From NCBI GenBank assembly GCA_963727245.1, contig CAVSFO010000005.1:248001-312000 (forward strand): DNA of 64,000 nucleotides, written 5' to 3'. The translations under genes were made by a program, and so were the position numbers. Source of the stretch: JBKQVT01 sp963727245. GTDB lineage: Bacteria; Planctomycetota; Planctomycetia; Pirellulales; Thermoguttaceae. This document shows, in pieces, positions 52,782-60,844 of the stretch. Each line of letters starts with the position of its first letter. The stretch's first letter is position 1. Under the pieces are notes generated by a model that worked only from the letters and a program-made list of their open reading frames with translations, did not search any database and had not been told where the DNA came from.

Positions 52782-54026
52782 ATGTCGTCTTGGGATGTTG
52801 TCGTCGTGGGCGGGGGACCGGCGGGGCTGATGGCGGCCTGCCATGCGGCCGAGCGCGGCCGCACCGCGCTGCTGCTGGAAAAAGGGCCCACGCCCGGGGC
52901 AAAAATCCTCCTTTCCGGCGGCGCCCGCTGCAATCTTACCCATGCCACCGATCGCCGCGGCATCGTCGCGGCCTTCGGCGCCCAAGGCCGATTTCTCCAT
53001 TCGGCCTTGGCCGCCCTGGGGCCGGAAGCCGTCGTCGATTGGTTCGAGGCCGAGGGCGTGGCCACGAAGGCCGAGGCCGGCGGCAAAGTCTTCCCTCGCA
53101 CCGATCGGGCCGGCGACGTGCTGGCCGCCCTGCTGGCCCGCCTGGGACGGACCGCCTGCACGCTGGCGCTGGCCGAACCGGTGGCGGAAATCCGCCGCCA
53201 GGCCGAGGGATTCCAAATCGTCACTTCGCGGCGGACCCTGCTGGGCCGGGCGGTCGTGCTGGCCACCGGCGGCCAGTCCTATCCGGCCAGCGGCTCCACC
53301 GGCGACGGATACCGCTGGGCTGCCGCCTTGGGCCACACCATCGTCACGCCGCGTCCCGCCCTGGTGCCCATCACCACCCACGACGCCGAAGTGCTCGCCC
53401 TGCAGGGCATCACCCTTGCCGACGTTCGCGTGAGCGTGCTGGAGCCGTCGGCCGATCCAGGCCGGCCGGCGTGCCTCGCCCAGCAGCGCGGCGCGATCGT
53501 GCTGGCCCATTTCGGCGTCTCCGGCCCGGCGGTGTTGGATGTCAGCCGGGCCGTCAGCGGCCACGTGCGGCCGAGTTCCTTGCTGCTGCGCTGCGATTTC
53601 CTGCCGGACGTGAACCAGGCGACGTTGGAGGCCGGCTTGGGGGAGCAGTGTCTTGCGGCGGGAAAGCGGCTGGCGGCCGGCATCCTGGCCGGGCGCTTGC
53701 CGCAGCGGTTGGCCGAGTTGATCGCCCAGCGCGCCGGTCTGACGCCGGACCGCCGGGCCGCGGAGTTGAGCCGGGCGCAGTGCCGGGAGTTGGCCCGCGC
53801 GGCCAAGCAGTTCGACATCCCGGTGGCCGGCACGATGGGGTTTCGCAAGGCCGAGGTCACCGCGGGCGGAGTTATGCTCGGCGAGGTGGACCCGCGCACG
53901 ATGCAGAGCAAGCTGGTGCCTGGGCTCTTCATTGCCGGCGAGTTGCTCGATCTGGACGGTCCCATCGGCGGCTACAATTTTCAGGCGGCCTTCAGCACGG
54001 GCTGGCTGGCCGGGGAGAACGCCTGA
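52782..54026 (+). CDS. BaiN/HI0933-type flavoprotein (NAD(P)/FAD-dependent oxidoreductase)
   Basis: 414 residues. Rossmann start VVVVGGGPAGLMAACHAAER, family motif LLSGGARCNLTH, middle VVLATGGQSYPASGSTGDGY and C-terminal FAD contact LLDLDGPIGGYNFQAAFSTG. The insertion domain between holds GTMGFRKAEVTAGGV. The family is widespread. Its E. coli and gut members reduce small molecules, but the natural substrate here is unknown. ATG 52782 (MSSWDVVVVGGG) has no strong ribosome site. The gene stands alone and is followed by a 500-base repeat block. Confidence 0.92.
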   Translation: MSSWDVVVVGGGPAGLMAACHAAERGRTALLLEKGPTPGAKILLSGGARCNLTHATDRRGIVAAFGAQGRFLHSALAALGPEAVVDWFEAEGVATKAEAGGKVFPRTDRAGDVLAALLARLGRTACTLALAEPVAEIRRQAEGFQIVTSRRTLLGRAVVLATGGQSYPASGSTGDGYRWAAALGHTIVTPRPALVPITTHDAEVLALQGITLADVRVSVLEPSADPGRPACLAQQRGAIVLAHFGVSGPAVLDVSRAVSGHVRPSSLLLRCDFLPDVNQATLEAGLGEQCLAAGKRLAAGILAGRLPQRLAELIAQRAGLTPDRRAAELSRAQCRELARAAKQFDIPVAGTMGFRKAEVTAGGVMLGEVDPRTMQSKLVPGLFIAGELLDLDGPIGGYNFQAAFSTGWLAGENA

Positions 54027-54045
54027 GGGCTTGTGTGGCTGTGCG

Positions 54046-54542
54046 AGCCCCAAGGGGGCGACAGTCAATAGCCAGGGGCGTGAGCCCCTCGTTGTTACAC
54101 ACAACTCGTTGTTTCCGGAAATGCCCTTAGCCCGAAGGGGCTGCAATAACTTAGCCCAGGGTTGCCGCGCAGCGGCTACCCTGGGTTGGCGGCCTGCCCT
54201 CGCCCTCAACCCCGCAGGGGTTGTGCGGACGTCCGCGAAACGAAACCCCGTTGGGGTTTTAGATTTCTCGCCATCCGGAGCCCAGGGTAGCCGCTGCGCG
54301 GCAACCGTGGGCTATGGTATGGTGCCCCTCCGGGGCAAAGGCCTGTTACTCGCTGCGAATTGTGTGTAGCAACGAGGCGTAAGCCCCTGGTGTGAAGGTC
54401 AAGCGATTGCCGAAAGCCCCAAAGGGGCGGCAGTAGTTGGGAAATCGGCGATACTGTCGCCCCGTCGGGGCTCGCACGTGCGCTCTGGGAAATATCCCAG
54501 GGGCTCACGCCCCTGGCTATTGACTGTCGCCCCTGCGGGGCT
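54046..54542. repeat. nested inverted-repeat block with a MITE-like 291-base unit, family E copy 1
   Basis: The outer arms 54046-54089 and 54499-54542 match at about 42 of 44 positions. Inside, 54087-54377 is a unit with 22-base terminal inverted repeats (CCTCGTTGTTACACACAACT left, complement at 54356-54377), internal inverted arms TTAGCCCAGGGTTGCCGCGC and complement, and small AACCCC..GGGGTT palindromes. A second unit is at 57499-57793. There is no coding potential. It occupies most of the 616-base gap after the flavoprotein gene. Confidence 0.8.
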
Positions 54543-54642
54543 GGGGCGGAAAACACCGAGGGCGGAGAGGGGACGCACCTAGTCGTCGGATTGGCAACGC
54601 TCGGGCCCGCCGATACGCGCGGCGTCCCGCTCTCGGCTCCCC

Positions 54643-55008
54643 CTAAAATTGCACGTCTCGGTTAAACCACAGCGATTCGAAGCAAACGAAACCACCGCCC
54701 GGATCGTTCAGCCAGACGTACAAGAATCCGTCCGGGTGCTCGTAGACGAGGGTCCGGTAGGGCCCCGAGGCCGACGGCCCTTTGAGGCCCACTGCGTCGT
54801 AACGCGGAACCACACGTGTCGGCTCGCCGAGCAGCTTGCGAAGGGCGATCTCGCTCTGACCGATCCATGCATTTTCTTCAACGGCGCGGCGGGACTTGCG
54901 AAGTGGGTTCCCGCGAAACCGAGCCACGACGACAATCATTGCGGCGCCAAGGACAGCGACGCCCAGCAACGCGCAGGCGATCCGTTTGCTCTGTCGGTCG
55001 AGACGCAC
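54643..55008 (-). CDS. small membrane-anchored protein of unknown function
   Basis: 121 residues. Basic N-terminus, one transmembrane helix (about 10-30, ACALLGVAVLGAAMIVVVAR) and a soluble domain (WIGQSEIALRKLLGEPTRVV, TLVYEHPDGFLYVWLNDPGG). The soluble part recalls SmpA/BamE-like or lipoprotein-type small folds, where G-x-x-x-x-x-LLG-P is frequent, but this is weak. No clear operon partner. The start at 55008 is the first codon before the basic-hydrophobic segment. Confidence 0.6.
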   Translation of the reverse strand: MRLDRQSKRIACALLGVAVLGAAMIVVVARFRGNPLRKSRRAVEENAWIGQSEIALRKLLGEPTRVVPRYDAVGLKGPSASGPYRTLVYEHPDGFLYVWLNDPGGGFVCFESLWFNRDVQF

Positions 55009-55084
55009 CTTTGCACCGCATCACAACGGTCGTAATTTGACAAGTCCGGCGTTGCCCGCAACACCACGGAGCGCCATCGCTCCC

Positions 55085-55113
55085 AAGGCACTGGCAAAGC
55101 CAGTGGCACACTG
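55085..55113. repeat. GGCACTGGC palindrome, family C
   Basis: AAGGCACTGGCAAAGCCAGT followed by GGCACACTGG. It is a short copy of the family C palindrome, 19 bases past the stop of the small gene at 55132-55302 (minus strand). Confidence 0.6.
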
Positions 55114-55131
55114 GCCCAGTGGCGCGCGGCG

Positions 55132-55302
55132 TTACTTTCCGGCCCGCTGGAGGTCGGCGGCCTGGCGACGATGCTTGTCGGCCATCCGCAACCAGACCGC
55201 CCGCCGCGGCTTGCTGCGGACCACCTTGGCCAGATGCTCGTACTTCTCGGCCAAGGCCAACTTCACTGCCACCAACTTCGCACACGACGCTGCTTTGCCC
55301 AC
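55132..55302 (-). CDS. 56-residue basic protein of unknown function
   Basis: Starts VGKAASCAKLVAVKLALAEK (GTG) and ends ADKHRRQAADLQRAGK. It is rich in Lys and Arg and predicted to be all-helical, so it could bind nucleic acid or ribosomes. The GTG is four bases after the TAG of the upstream small gene and is preceded by GAGGAG, so the two are translationally coupled. No family recognised. Confidence 0.6.
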   Translation of the reverse strand: MGKAASCAKLVAVKLALAEKYEHLAKVVRSKPRRAVWLRMADKHRRQAADLQRAGK

Positions 55303-55306
55303 GGGA

Positions 55307-55477
55307 CTACTCCTCTTCGCTCTCCAGAGTCAGTTTGAGTTTCTTCGGCGTTTCCTTCAGGACCCATTTTTGCACGTAGATCGTGCCGATCACCGGCGGC
55401 TGCCCTTCGGCAACCTCGGTGTATCGAATGGTGTTTTTCGTCTCCTTCTCGACTTCGAAGATCCGCTCAATCTTCAT
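55307..55477 (-). CDS. 56-residue protein of unknown function
   Basis: Starts MKIERIFEVEKETKNTIRYT and ends KLKLTLESEEE. Alternating charged and hydrophobic residues suggest a small beta sheet with a final acidic tail; IGTIYVQKWVL is the most hydrophobic stretch. ATG 55477 follows GGGAG at eight bases, better than the ATG six bases upstream. It is first in a two-gene unit with 55132-55302. The acidic protein and the basic partner could bind one another. Confidence 0.6.
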   Translation of the reverse strand: MKIERIFEVEKETKNTIRYTEVAEGQPPVIGTIYVQKWVLKETPKKLKLTLESEEE

Positions 55478-55559
55478 CAGCATGTCTCCCTGAAATGGCG
55501 ACGGTTCGGCTGCCCCTCCGGCAGGAGGTAAAACGATTGTACACGACGGCGCGGCACGT

Positions 55560-55712
55560 GGCAACGCCCTCACCCCCGGCCCCTCTCCCAAAGGGAGAGG
55601 GGAGAGATCCGGGCAACGCCCTTGCCCCCGACCCATCTCCCGAAGGGAGAAGGAAGTGAACCGGTCGACGGCCCTCACCCCCTGCCCCTCTCCCGACGGG
55701 AGAGGGGAGAGA
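55560..55712. repeat. three CCCTCTCCC hairpins in tandem, family F
   Basis: Three units centred near 55585, 55640 and 55695, each of the form CCCTCACCCC...CCCTCTCCC-NNN-GGGAGAGGGG. A further copy at 29305-29333 encodes the end of the histidine kinase. They lie just downstream of motB (minus strand) and could end its transcript. Confidence 0.75.
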
Positions 55713-55726
55713 GCCGTGGCACGGAG

Positions 55727-56476
55727 CTACCGGACTTCGGGCGCCGCGCTGGCCGAAGTGTACTTCGCCGGCAGCAGATCGGTCAAGTAGACATCGACCT
55801 GGCAGTCCTCGCGGGGGTCGGCAAGCTCGCCCAGGGCGGCCGGCCCGCGCGACTGCACCACCTCGAGCCGCAGCCGCGCCGGGTCGATTTTCAGCCCGCC
55901 CAGCACCTCGGCCGTGCGGCGGCAGCGGGCGAAGGCCAGGTCGAAGCGGTCGCGGTACGTCGAGCCGGCCGGCAGCGGCCGCCCCGAGGCGTGCCCCAGC
56001 ACCTCGATGGCCTGCGGCTTGCCGGCCACCTCGCCGGCGATGATCTTGAGCCGGGCCTTCTGCTCCTCGGTCAATTGGCTGGCGCCGTCGTCGAAGAAGA
56101 CGATGCCGCCGATGACCACGCGGTCGCCCTCGCCGGGCACGCGAATCCGCGCCTGTTCCTTGCGGAGGACTTTGACCTCGCCGGCCGGATCGCTTACCGG
56201 ACGCGAGGGCCCTTTATGGTTGTCGCCGGCCTTGCGGGCGGGCGAATTGCCCAGCATCAATCCCCAACTGGCGAAGGGCTGATAATTGGGCCCGAAGCGA
56301 TTTTGCAGCGAGTCGAGGGCCGCCTGCTGTTGCTTGTTGTGCTTGCCCTTGGCGGCCTCGCCGGAGGCCAGGGCGAACATGATGACGAAGAACGACATCA
56401 TGATGGTGATCATGTCGGCGAAGGAGACCATCCACTCCGGGGCGCCGTCAGGTTTCTCTTCCGGTTTCAGGGCCAT
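55727..56476 (-). CDS. motB: MotB-family stator/OmpA-like protein
   Basis: 249 residues. One transmembrane helix with the proton-binding Asp (PEWMVSFADMITIMMSFFVI), a plug/linker region and a C-terminal OmpA-like peptidoglycan-binding domain (GDRVVIGGIVFFDDGASQLT, IEVLGHASGRPLPAGS, FDLAFARCRRTAEVLG, SRGPAALGELADPREDCQVD). ATG 56476 (MALKPEEKPDGAPEW) is 27 bases after motA. With MotA it would form a proton-driven stator. No flagellar gene is seen in the window. Confidence 0.9.
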   Translation of the reverse strand: MALKPEEKPDGAPEWMVSFADMITIMMSFFVIMFALASGEAAKGKHNKQQQAALDSLQNRFGPNYQPFASWGLMLGNSPARKAGDNHKGPSRPVSDPAGEVKVLRKEQARIRVPGEGDRVVIGGIVFFDDGASQLTEEQKARLKIIAGEVAGKPQAIEVLGHASGRPLPAGSTYRDRFDLAFARCRRTAEVLGGLKIDPARLRLEVVQSRGPAALGELADPREDCQVDVYLTDLLPAKYTSASAAPEVR

Positions 56477-56503
56477 GGGCCTGCACAACCTCTTGTAATT
56501 CTC

Positions 56504-57286
56504 TTAGGCCGCCTCCTCGAGCGTCCGCTCGCGGAGCTTCGGCGGCAGGAAAGTGTCGAGCTTCTGGCGGACGATGCGGGGGTTGTCGCCTGCCTGGATG
56601 GAGAGGATGCCCTTGATGATGATTTGCTTCAGCAGCATTTCTTCGTGGCTCAAGTAGCTGAGTTTCTCCCCCATGGGGATGCAGAACAGGTTGGCCATGA
56701 CGGCGCCGTAGAGCGTGCCGATCAGGGCCACGGCCATCGAGGGGCCGATGGTGTCGGGGCTGTCGAGGTTGCCGAGCATGAGGATCAGCCCCAGCAGGGT
56801 GGCGATCATGCCGAAGGCCGGGCCGCAGCGGCCCATCAATTCCAGGATCTTCTTCGCTTCGCGGTGCCGCCCTTCGAGGGCCTCCATCTCATTGCGCATG
56901 ATCTCTTCGACCACCTCGCTGCGGGTGCCGTCGACCGAAAGCTGAATCCCCAGCGTGATGAAGGGGTCCTTGATCTCCTTCGTCTTGCCCTCCAGGGCCA
57001 GCAGGCCCTCTTTGCGCGCGACCTCCGCCAGGCCGACGATCTGCTCGATCAGCTCGCCGGGATGCTCGGGCCGGGCGAAGAACGGCTTTTTGAGGATGCC
57101 GAAAATATTGAGCACCTGCTTCAAGGGAAAGCCCACCAGCGTCACCGCGACCGCCCCGCCGAAGACCATCATCATGGCGGGCGGATCGATGAACTTGGTG
57201 AGCGAGACGTGCGACTCGCCGACCATCAGCACTCCCACCATCATGGCCAAGCCGATGAGCAGGCCGAGGATCGTGCTGATTTCCAT
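56504..57286 (-). CDS. motA: MotA-family stator protein
   Basis: 260 residues with four transmembrane helices (about 4-22, 34-52, 155-175 and 185-205). Family motifs: DPPAMMMVFGGAVAVTLVGF, LELMGRCGPAFGMIATLLGL and PSMAVALIGTLYGAVMANLF, with the Pro residues of the TM3-TM4 hairpin. A charged cytoplasmic loop (GTRSEVVEEIMRNEMEALEG) lies between TM2 and TM3. ATG 57286 follows GGGGAG. First gene of motAB. Confidence 0.92.
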   Translation of the reverse strand: MEISTILGLLIGLAMMVGVLMVGESHVSLTKFIDPPAMMMVFGGAVAVTLVGFPLKQVLNIFGILKKPFFARPEHPGELIEQIVGLAEVARKEGLLALEGKTKEIKDPFITLGIQLSVDGTRSEVVEEIMRNEMEALEGRHREAKKILELMGRCGPAFGMIATLLGLILMLGNLDSPDTIGPSMAVALIGTLYGAVMANLFCIPMGEKLSYLSHEEMLLKQIIIKGILSIQAGDNPRIVRQKLDTFLPPKLRERTLEEAA

Positions 57287-57498
57287 GGTTCGGCTCCCCG
57301 GGGAGGAAAAAGGGGGCACTCCCCTTGGCGGCGCCGGCATTGTGTGGGCAACCCGGCCGGCGCCGGTGAATAATGCGGCCTAGTCACATTATCGAGCGCC
57401 GTGTGAGACCGGCTTGACCTCCGGCACTCTGCGGCCGAGCGGACAACTTTGCCGAGGTGGGAAAGCCGTTACAACCGGCAACCGTTCGCGGGGACTGG

Positions 57499-57793
57499 CC
57501 CTCGTCGTTGCACACAAGTCGTTGTTTCCCGAAATGTCCTTGCCTCGAAGAGGCTGTAATACCTTAGCCCAGGGTTGCCGCGCAGCGGCTACCCTGGGTT
57601 TGCAGCCCCCCCTCGCCATCAACCCCACAGGGGTTGTAGAGGCGTCTGCGAAACGAAACCCCGTTGGGGTTTTAGGTATTCCCGCCTCCGAGACCCAGGG
57701 TAGCCGCTGCGCGGCAACCCTGGGCTAAATTGTCACAGCCCCCGTCGGGGCAGAAACCCGGCGGCCCGTTCCGACTCGTCTGTAACAATGAGG
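57499..57793. repeat. MITE-like 290-base unit, family E copy 2
   Basis: Same build as 54087-54377: terminal inverted repeats (CCTCGTCGTTGCACACAAGT left; right copy diverged), inner arms TTAGCCCAGGGTTGCCGCGC and complement, AACCCC..GGGGTT palindromes in the centre. It lies in the 558-base gap between motA and the secreted-protein gene, where I see no gene. Confidence 0.8.
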
Positions 57794-57844
57794 GGCATTC
57801 CCCACCCGCGGCTAGGCCAGAATCACCCGACGGGTGGCACGCGG

Positions 57845-58723
57845 TCAGGGCGCGGCGGGGCCGCGCAGGGCGTCCAGCCGCTGCTGCGCCTGCGCTTTCA
57901 GATCGCCGGAGGCACGCTTGACGACCATCTGATAGTAGATCTTCGCCACCCCCGGCTTGCCCTCTTCTTCGGCGGTCCGGCCCCGCTCCATCAGGACGCC
58001 GACGCCGCTCCCCTCGGCCGCCTTGTCCAAGGCATGGAGGCGGCGGGCCTCGGCGACACTGGGCGCCGGCCGGCCGGCCGAACTCTCCTGGGCGGCAGCC
58101 AACTGCCGGGCAAATCGCGGCCCCGCAGCACTGTCGGCAGCAGCGCCGGACCGCGGGACATCGGCGTTGCGGGCGCCGGGATTGCCGGCCTTAGCCGGCG
58201 GCTGCGCCCCCCGGGCCACCGCCTGGGCCATCTTCTGCACGGCCGGGTTGCCCTGCGTCGGCGGCGGCGCCATATCGCCCAAGGCCGCCATGGGATTGAA
58301 GCCGGCCAGCGGAATCCCTCCGACCACGGGGATCTCGCCGATCACGAAAGGCGTCTGGGAAGTGTCCGAGACGAAGCCGGGCTGACCGTCGGTGAGCGTC
58401 ACAACGGGGCATTGGCTGGTGAGGCTTTGGCGAGACCCTTGGCTCATGCCGAGATTGAACTTGGCGTTGAAGTTGCCGCGTGAAACGTCGAAACTCGTGC
58501 TCAGCCCCGCGCCGGGGGCGAAGTTGCCGAAGGTCGGGGTTGCCGGGCCTCCGCCAAACTGGAACAAGAGCCCGCCCCAATTGCCCGACCAATTGACGCT
58601 GTTCTGCTCGAAGAAGCTGCTGCTGGAAGTGCCCAGCGGGGTGCGGACGGTTGTCTGCTGGGCCGGCAGTTGGCTGGCCGTAAGGCAAAGCAGGGTTAAA
58701 ACCGGCAAATAAAGGTACCGCAT
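57845..58723 (-). CDS. secreted protein with C-terminal helical repeat
   Basis: 292 residues. Signal peptide MRYLYLPVLTLLCLTASQLP then AQ. The middle is Ser/Gly/Asn-rich and beta-like (SVNWSGNWGGLLFQFGGGPA, RGNFNAKFNLGMSQGSRQS), followed by an Ala/Pro linker and a TPR-like C-terminus (ARRLHALDKAAEGSGVGVLM, GKPGVAKIYYQMVVKRASGD). ATG 58723 follows GGGGAGGGG. No family recognised; an envelope role is inferred from the export signal. Confidence 0.7.
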   Translation of the reverse strand: MRYLYLPVLTLLCLTASQLPAQQTTVRTPLGTSSSSFFEQNSVNWSGNWGGLLFQFGGGPATPTFGNFAPGAGLSTSFDVSRGNFNAKFNLGMSQGSRQSLTSQCPVVTLTDGQPGFVSDTSQTPFVIGEIPVVGGIPLAGFNPMAALGDMAPPPTQGNPAVQKMAQAVARGAQPPAKAGNPGARNADVPRSGAAADSAAGPRFARQLAAAQESSAGRPAPSVAEARRLHALDKAAEGSGVGVLMERGRTAEEEGKPGVAKIYYQMVVKRASGDLKAQAQQRLDALRGPAAP

Positions 58724-58885
58724 GGCAAGGCCCCTCCCCTTTTGCGCCCGCAGGCGGCGTGTCGCCTGTGGCGGCCGCGTTGGAATCGACCAAGTTGTCC
58801 CGCAAGCGCGCCGCTCCCCGCTCCATCCGCTACGCATTCTATCGCCGGGCGGGCGGGAATGTCAATTGTTTTGGCCCCGGCGTGG

Positions 58886-58966
58886 AAAGGAAAAGGTGAC
58901 AGGCACCTTTTGCCGGAACGGCCCTCCGGGTGCTTCGCACAAAAGGTGCCTGTCACCTTTTCCTTT
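58886..58966. repeat. GGTGACAGGCACC hairpin, family B copy 3
   Basis: Arms AAAGGAAAAGGTGACAGGC and complement, with the same inner part as the other copies (GCCGGAACGGCCC, GGTGCTTCGC) but CTTTT in place of ATTT in the stem; the change is compensated in both arms. The rest of 58724-59102 shows no gene. Confidence 0.85.
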
Positions 58967-59102
58967 CGACAGTGTAAATCGTTACACCATCTGGTATTCC
59001 ATTTTTTTTGGAACATGCTAAAATACCACGCTGGCTGGCACCGACGCGCTACCTCGATTGGCTGGTTCCCTGTCCGCACGACTCATGAGGAGGAACGTGG
59101 TC

Positions 59103-60317
59103 ATGGATCCGTGGAGCGGCGTCAAGCACGTGCTCTGTGTCCGCCTGGACACCCTGAGCGGGGTGCTGCTGACGACCCCGGCGTTGCGGGCCCTGCGGCA
59201 GTCGCTGCCCGGCTGCCGCCTGGCGATGCTCACTTCCGCGTCCGGGGCCCTGGCGGCCCGGCTGATTCCGGAAATCGACGCCGTTTTCCGCTATGAGGCG
59301 GTGTGGATGAAGGGGAGCCGGGGCGACCGCCCGCCGCAGGCCGAAGTGCAACTGATCGAGCAGTTCCGCCACGGGGGGTTCGATGCCGCCGTGATTTTCA
59401 CGCGCTGGGCCCGGGACCCCTTGCCGGCGGCCATGCTCTGTTACCTGGGGGGGATTCCGCGGCGGCTGGCTTACACCCGTCAGAACCCCTGCCAGTTGTT
59501 CACGCACCCGGTGGCGGAGAGCGCGGCGGCCCCGGACGTGCGCCACGAGGTACGGCGGCAACTGGACCTGGTGGCCGCGGTCGGTTGCCGAACGACCGAC
59601 GAGCGGCTCGCAGTGCGCGTGCCCGAGCAGGTGCTGGCGGAGGTCGAGGGGCTGCTGCGGAAGCGCGGCATCCGGGACGACGAGCCCTGGGTGGTCATTC
59701 ATCCCGGGGCGACCGCCCCCGCCCGGCGCTGGCCCTCGGCATCGTTTGCCGCCCTGGCCCGCATGTTGGCTCGCCATCACGGCTGCCAGGTCGTGCTCAC
59801 CGGCGCCGAGGCCGACCGCACGCTGGTCGAGGGGATTCGGGCGGCCATGGACGCGCCGTCGGAATCGCTGGTCGGCTACCTCGACGTCGCCCACCTGGCG
59901 GGCCTGCTTTCGCTGGCGCCGCTGCTGATCTGCAACGACACGGCGCCGGTCCACCTGGCGGCCGCCGTGGGGACGCCCGTGGTCGATGTCTACGCCATGA
60001 CTGCGCCGGACCACACGCCCTGGGCGGTCGCGCATCGCGTCGTCTCCCGCCATGTCGATTGCAAATACTGCTACCAGAGCGTCTGCCCGCAAGGCCACGG
60101 CAACTGCCTGCGGCAGATCGCGCCGGAAGAAGTCCTGGCCGCCGTGCTGGATTTGGCGGGGGAGGTGTTTCCGGCGGGCCACGCCGCGGCGGGATTGCGG
60201 GCATGCACCGGCGGACGGGCCATCGCGTCCGCGACCGGCAATAAGCGGCCCCGGGCCCACCTTCGATTGTCGATCGATGCTCCCCCAAGCCCACCGGCTG
60301 CGACCGGTGGGACCTGA
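59103..60317 (+). CDS. GT9-family glycosyltransferase (heptosyltransferase-like)
   Basis: 404 residues. The GT-B fold shows VLCVRLDTLSGVLLTTPALR at the N-terminus, WVVIHPGATAPARRWPSASF, VVLTGAEADRTLVEGI and the nucleotide-sugar site LLICNDTAPVHLAAAVGTPV in the C-terminal half. A Cys-rich piece (CKYCYQSVCPQGHGNCLRQI) near 318-337 is typical of ADP-heptose:LPS transferases. ATG 59103 follows GAGGAGG. The last residues (PPSPPAATGGT) are encoded by the left arm of a family D hairpin, so the repeat has moved the stop codon. Confidence 0.88.
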   Translation: MDPWSGVKHVLCVRLDTLSGVLLTTPALRALRQSLPGCRLAMLTSASGALAARLIPEIDAVFRYEAVWMKGSRGDRPPQAEVQLIEQFRHGGFDAAVIFTRWARDPLPAAMLCYLGGIPRRLAYTRQNPCQLFTHPVAESAAAPDVRHEVRRQLDLVAAVGCRTTDERLAVRVPEQVLAEVEGLLRKRGIRDDEPWVVIHPGATAPARRWPSASFAALARMLARHHGCQVVLTGAEADRTLVEGIRAAMDAPSESLVGYLDVAHLAGLLSLAPLLICNDTAPVHLAAAVGTPVVDVYAMTAPDHTPWAVAHRVVSRHVDCKYCYQSVCPQGHGNCLRQIAPEEVLAAVLDLAGEVFPAGHAAAGLRACTGGRAIASATGNKRPRAHLRLSIDAPPSPPAATGGT

Positions 60318-60379
60318 AGCGGTGAGCGGCGCTATTCCCACCGGTCGCGACCCGCTGCGCGGGTGCCCGGTGGGCTTGG
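60285..60379. repeat. double hairpin, family D copy 3 with a nested palindrome
   Basis: CCAAGCCCACCGGCTGCGACC left and a right arm interrupted by CCCGCTGCGCGGG, a short palindrome that other copies lack. The left arm supplies the 3' end of the GT9 gene. Confidence 0.75.
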
Positions 60380-60410
60380 ACGGGAAGCGGCCCCGTCATC
60401 TTTGTCCCGC

Positions 60411-60836
60411 TCACGCCTTGGGTGGAAACGGTCCGCTGCCGATGTAGGCGGTGCCCTGAAAGAAGGCGACCAGGTCTCCCGCGCCGTCGCTGATGCGGAC
60501 CGTGCAGGTGGACATTTTCCGGCCGCGTGAGATTTCTTGTGCCTCGGCCTGGAGCGGTCCGACGCGGGCCGCCTTGAGGCACGACATGCTCATGTGGACG
60601 GCGATGCACTGTTGCCCGCCGGACATGCAGGCGGCGGCGAAGGCCATGTCGGCCAGGGCGAAGGTGGCCCCCCCGTGCCCGATGCCCAGCAGGTTCAGGT
60701 GCCGCTCCTCCAGCGGCATCCGCGCCAGGGCGTAACCGGGGCGGACCTCGACCAGTTCCATGCCGAGGGCGGCGGCGAAGCGGTCGTCTTGGAAAGCGTC
60801 GCGGATGGCTTGCATGTCGGGCATGGGGTGGTTCAT
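60411..60836 (-). CDS. PaaI-like hotdog-fold thioesterase
   Basis: 141 residues. Hotdog core: FAAALGMELVEVRPGYALAR, NLLGIGHGGATFALADMAFA (HGG motif with the catalytic Asp in ADMAF), CIAVHMSMSCLKAARVG and CTVRISDGAGDLVAFFQGTA. PaaI-type enzymes hydrolyse hydroxyphenylacetyl-CoA and related thioesters; the substrate here is open. The start MNHPMPDM at 60836 has AAGGA directly before it; the ATG 12 bases downstream is an alternative. It starts eight bases after the transporter stop, so it is in an operon with it. Confidence 0.88.
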   Translation of the reverse strand: MNHPMPDMQAIRDAFQDDRFAAALGMELVEVRPGYALARMPLEERHLNLLGIGHGGATFALADMAFAAACMSGGQQCIAVHMSMSCLKAARVGPLQAEAQEISRGRKMSTCTVRISDGAGDLVAFFQGTAYIGSGPFPPKA

Positions 60837-60844
60837 TCCTTGGT

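Noticed and set aside
54046..54542. CRISPR array
   Set aside because: The repeats are inverted and nested, not regularly spaced direct repeats, and no cas gene is near.
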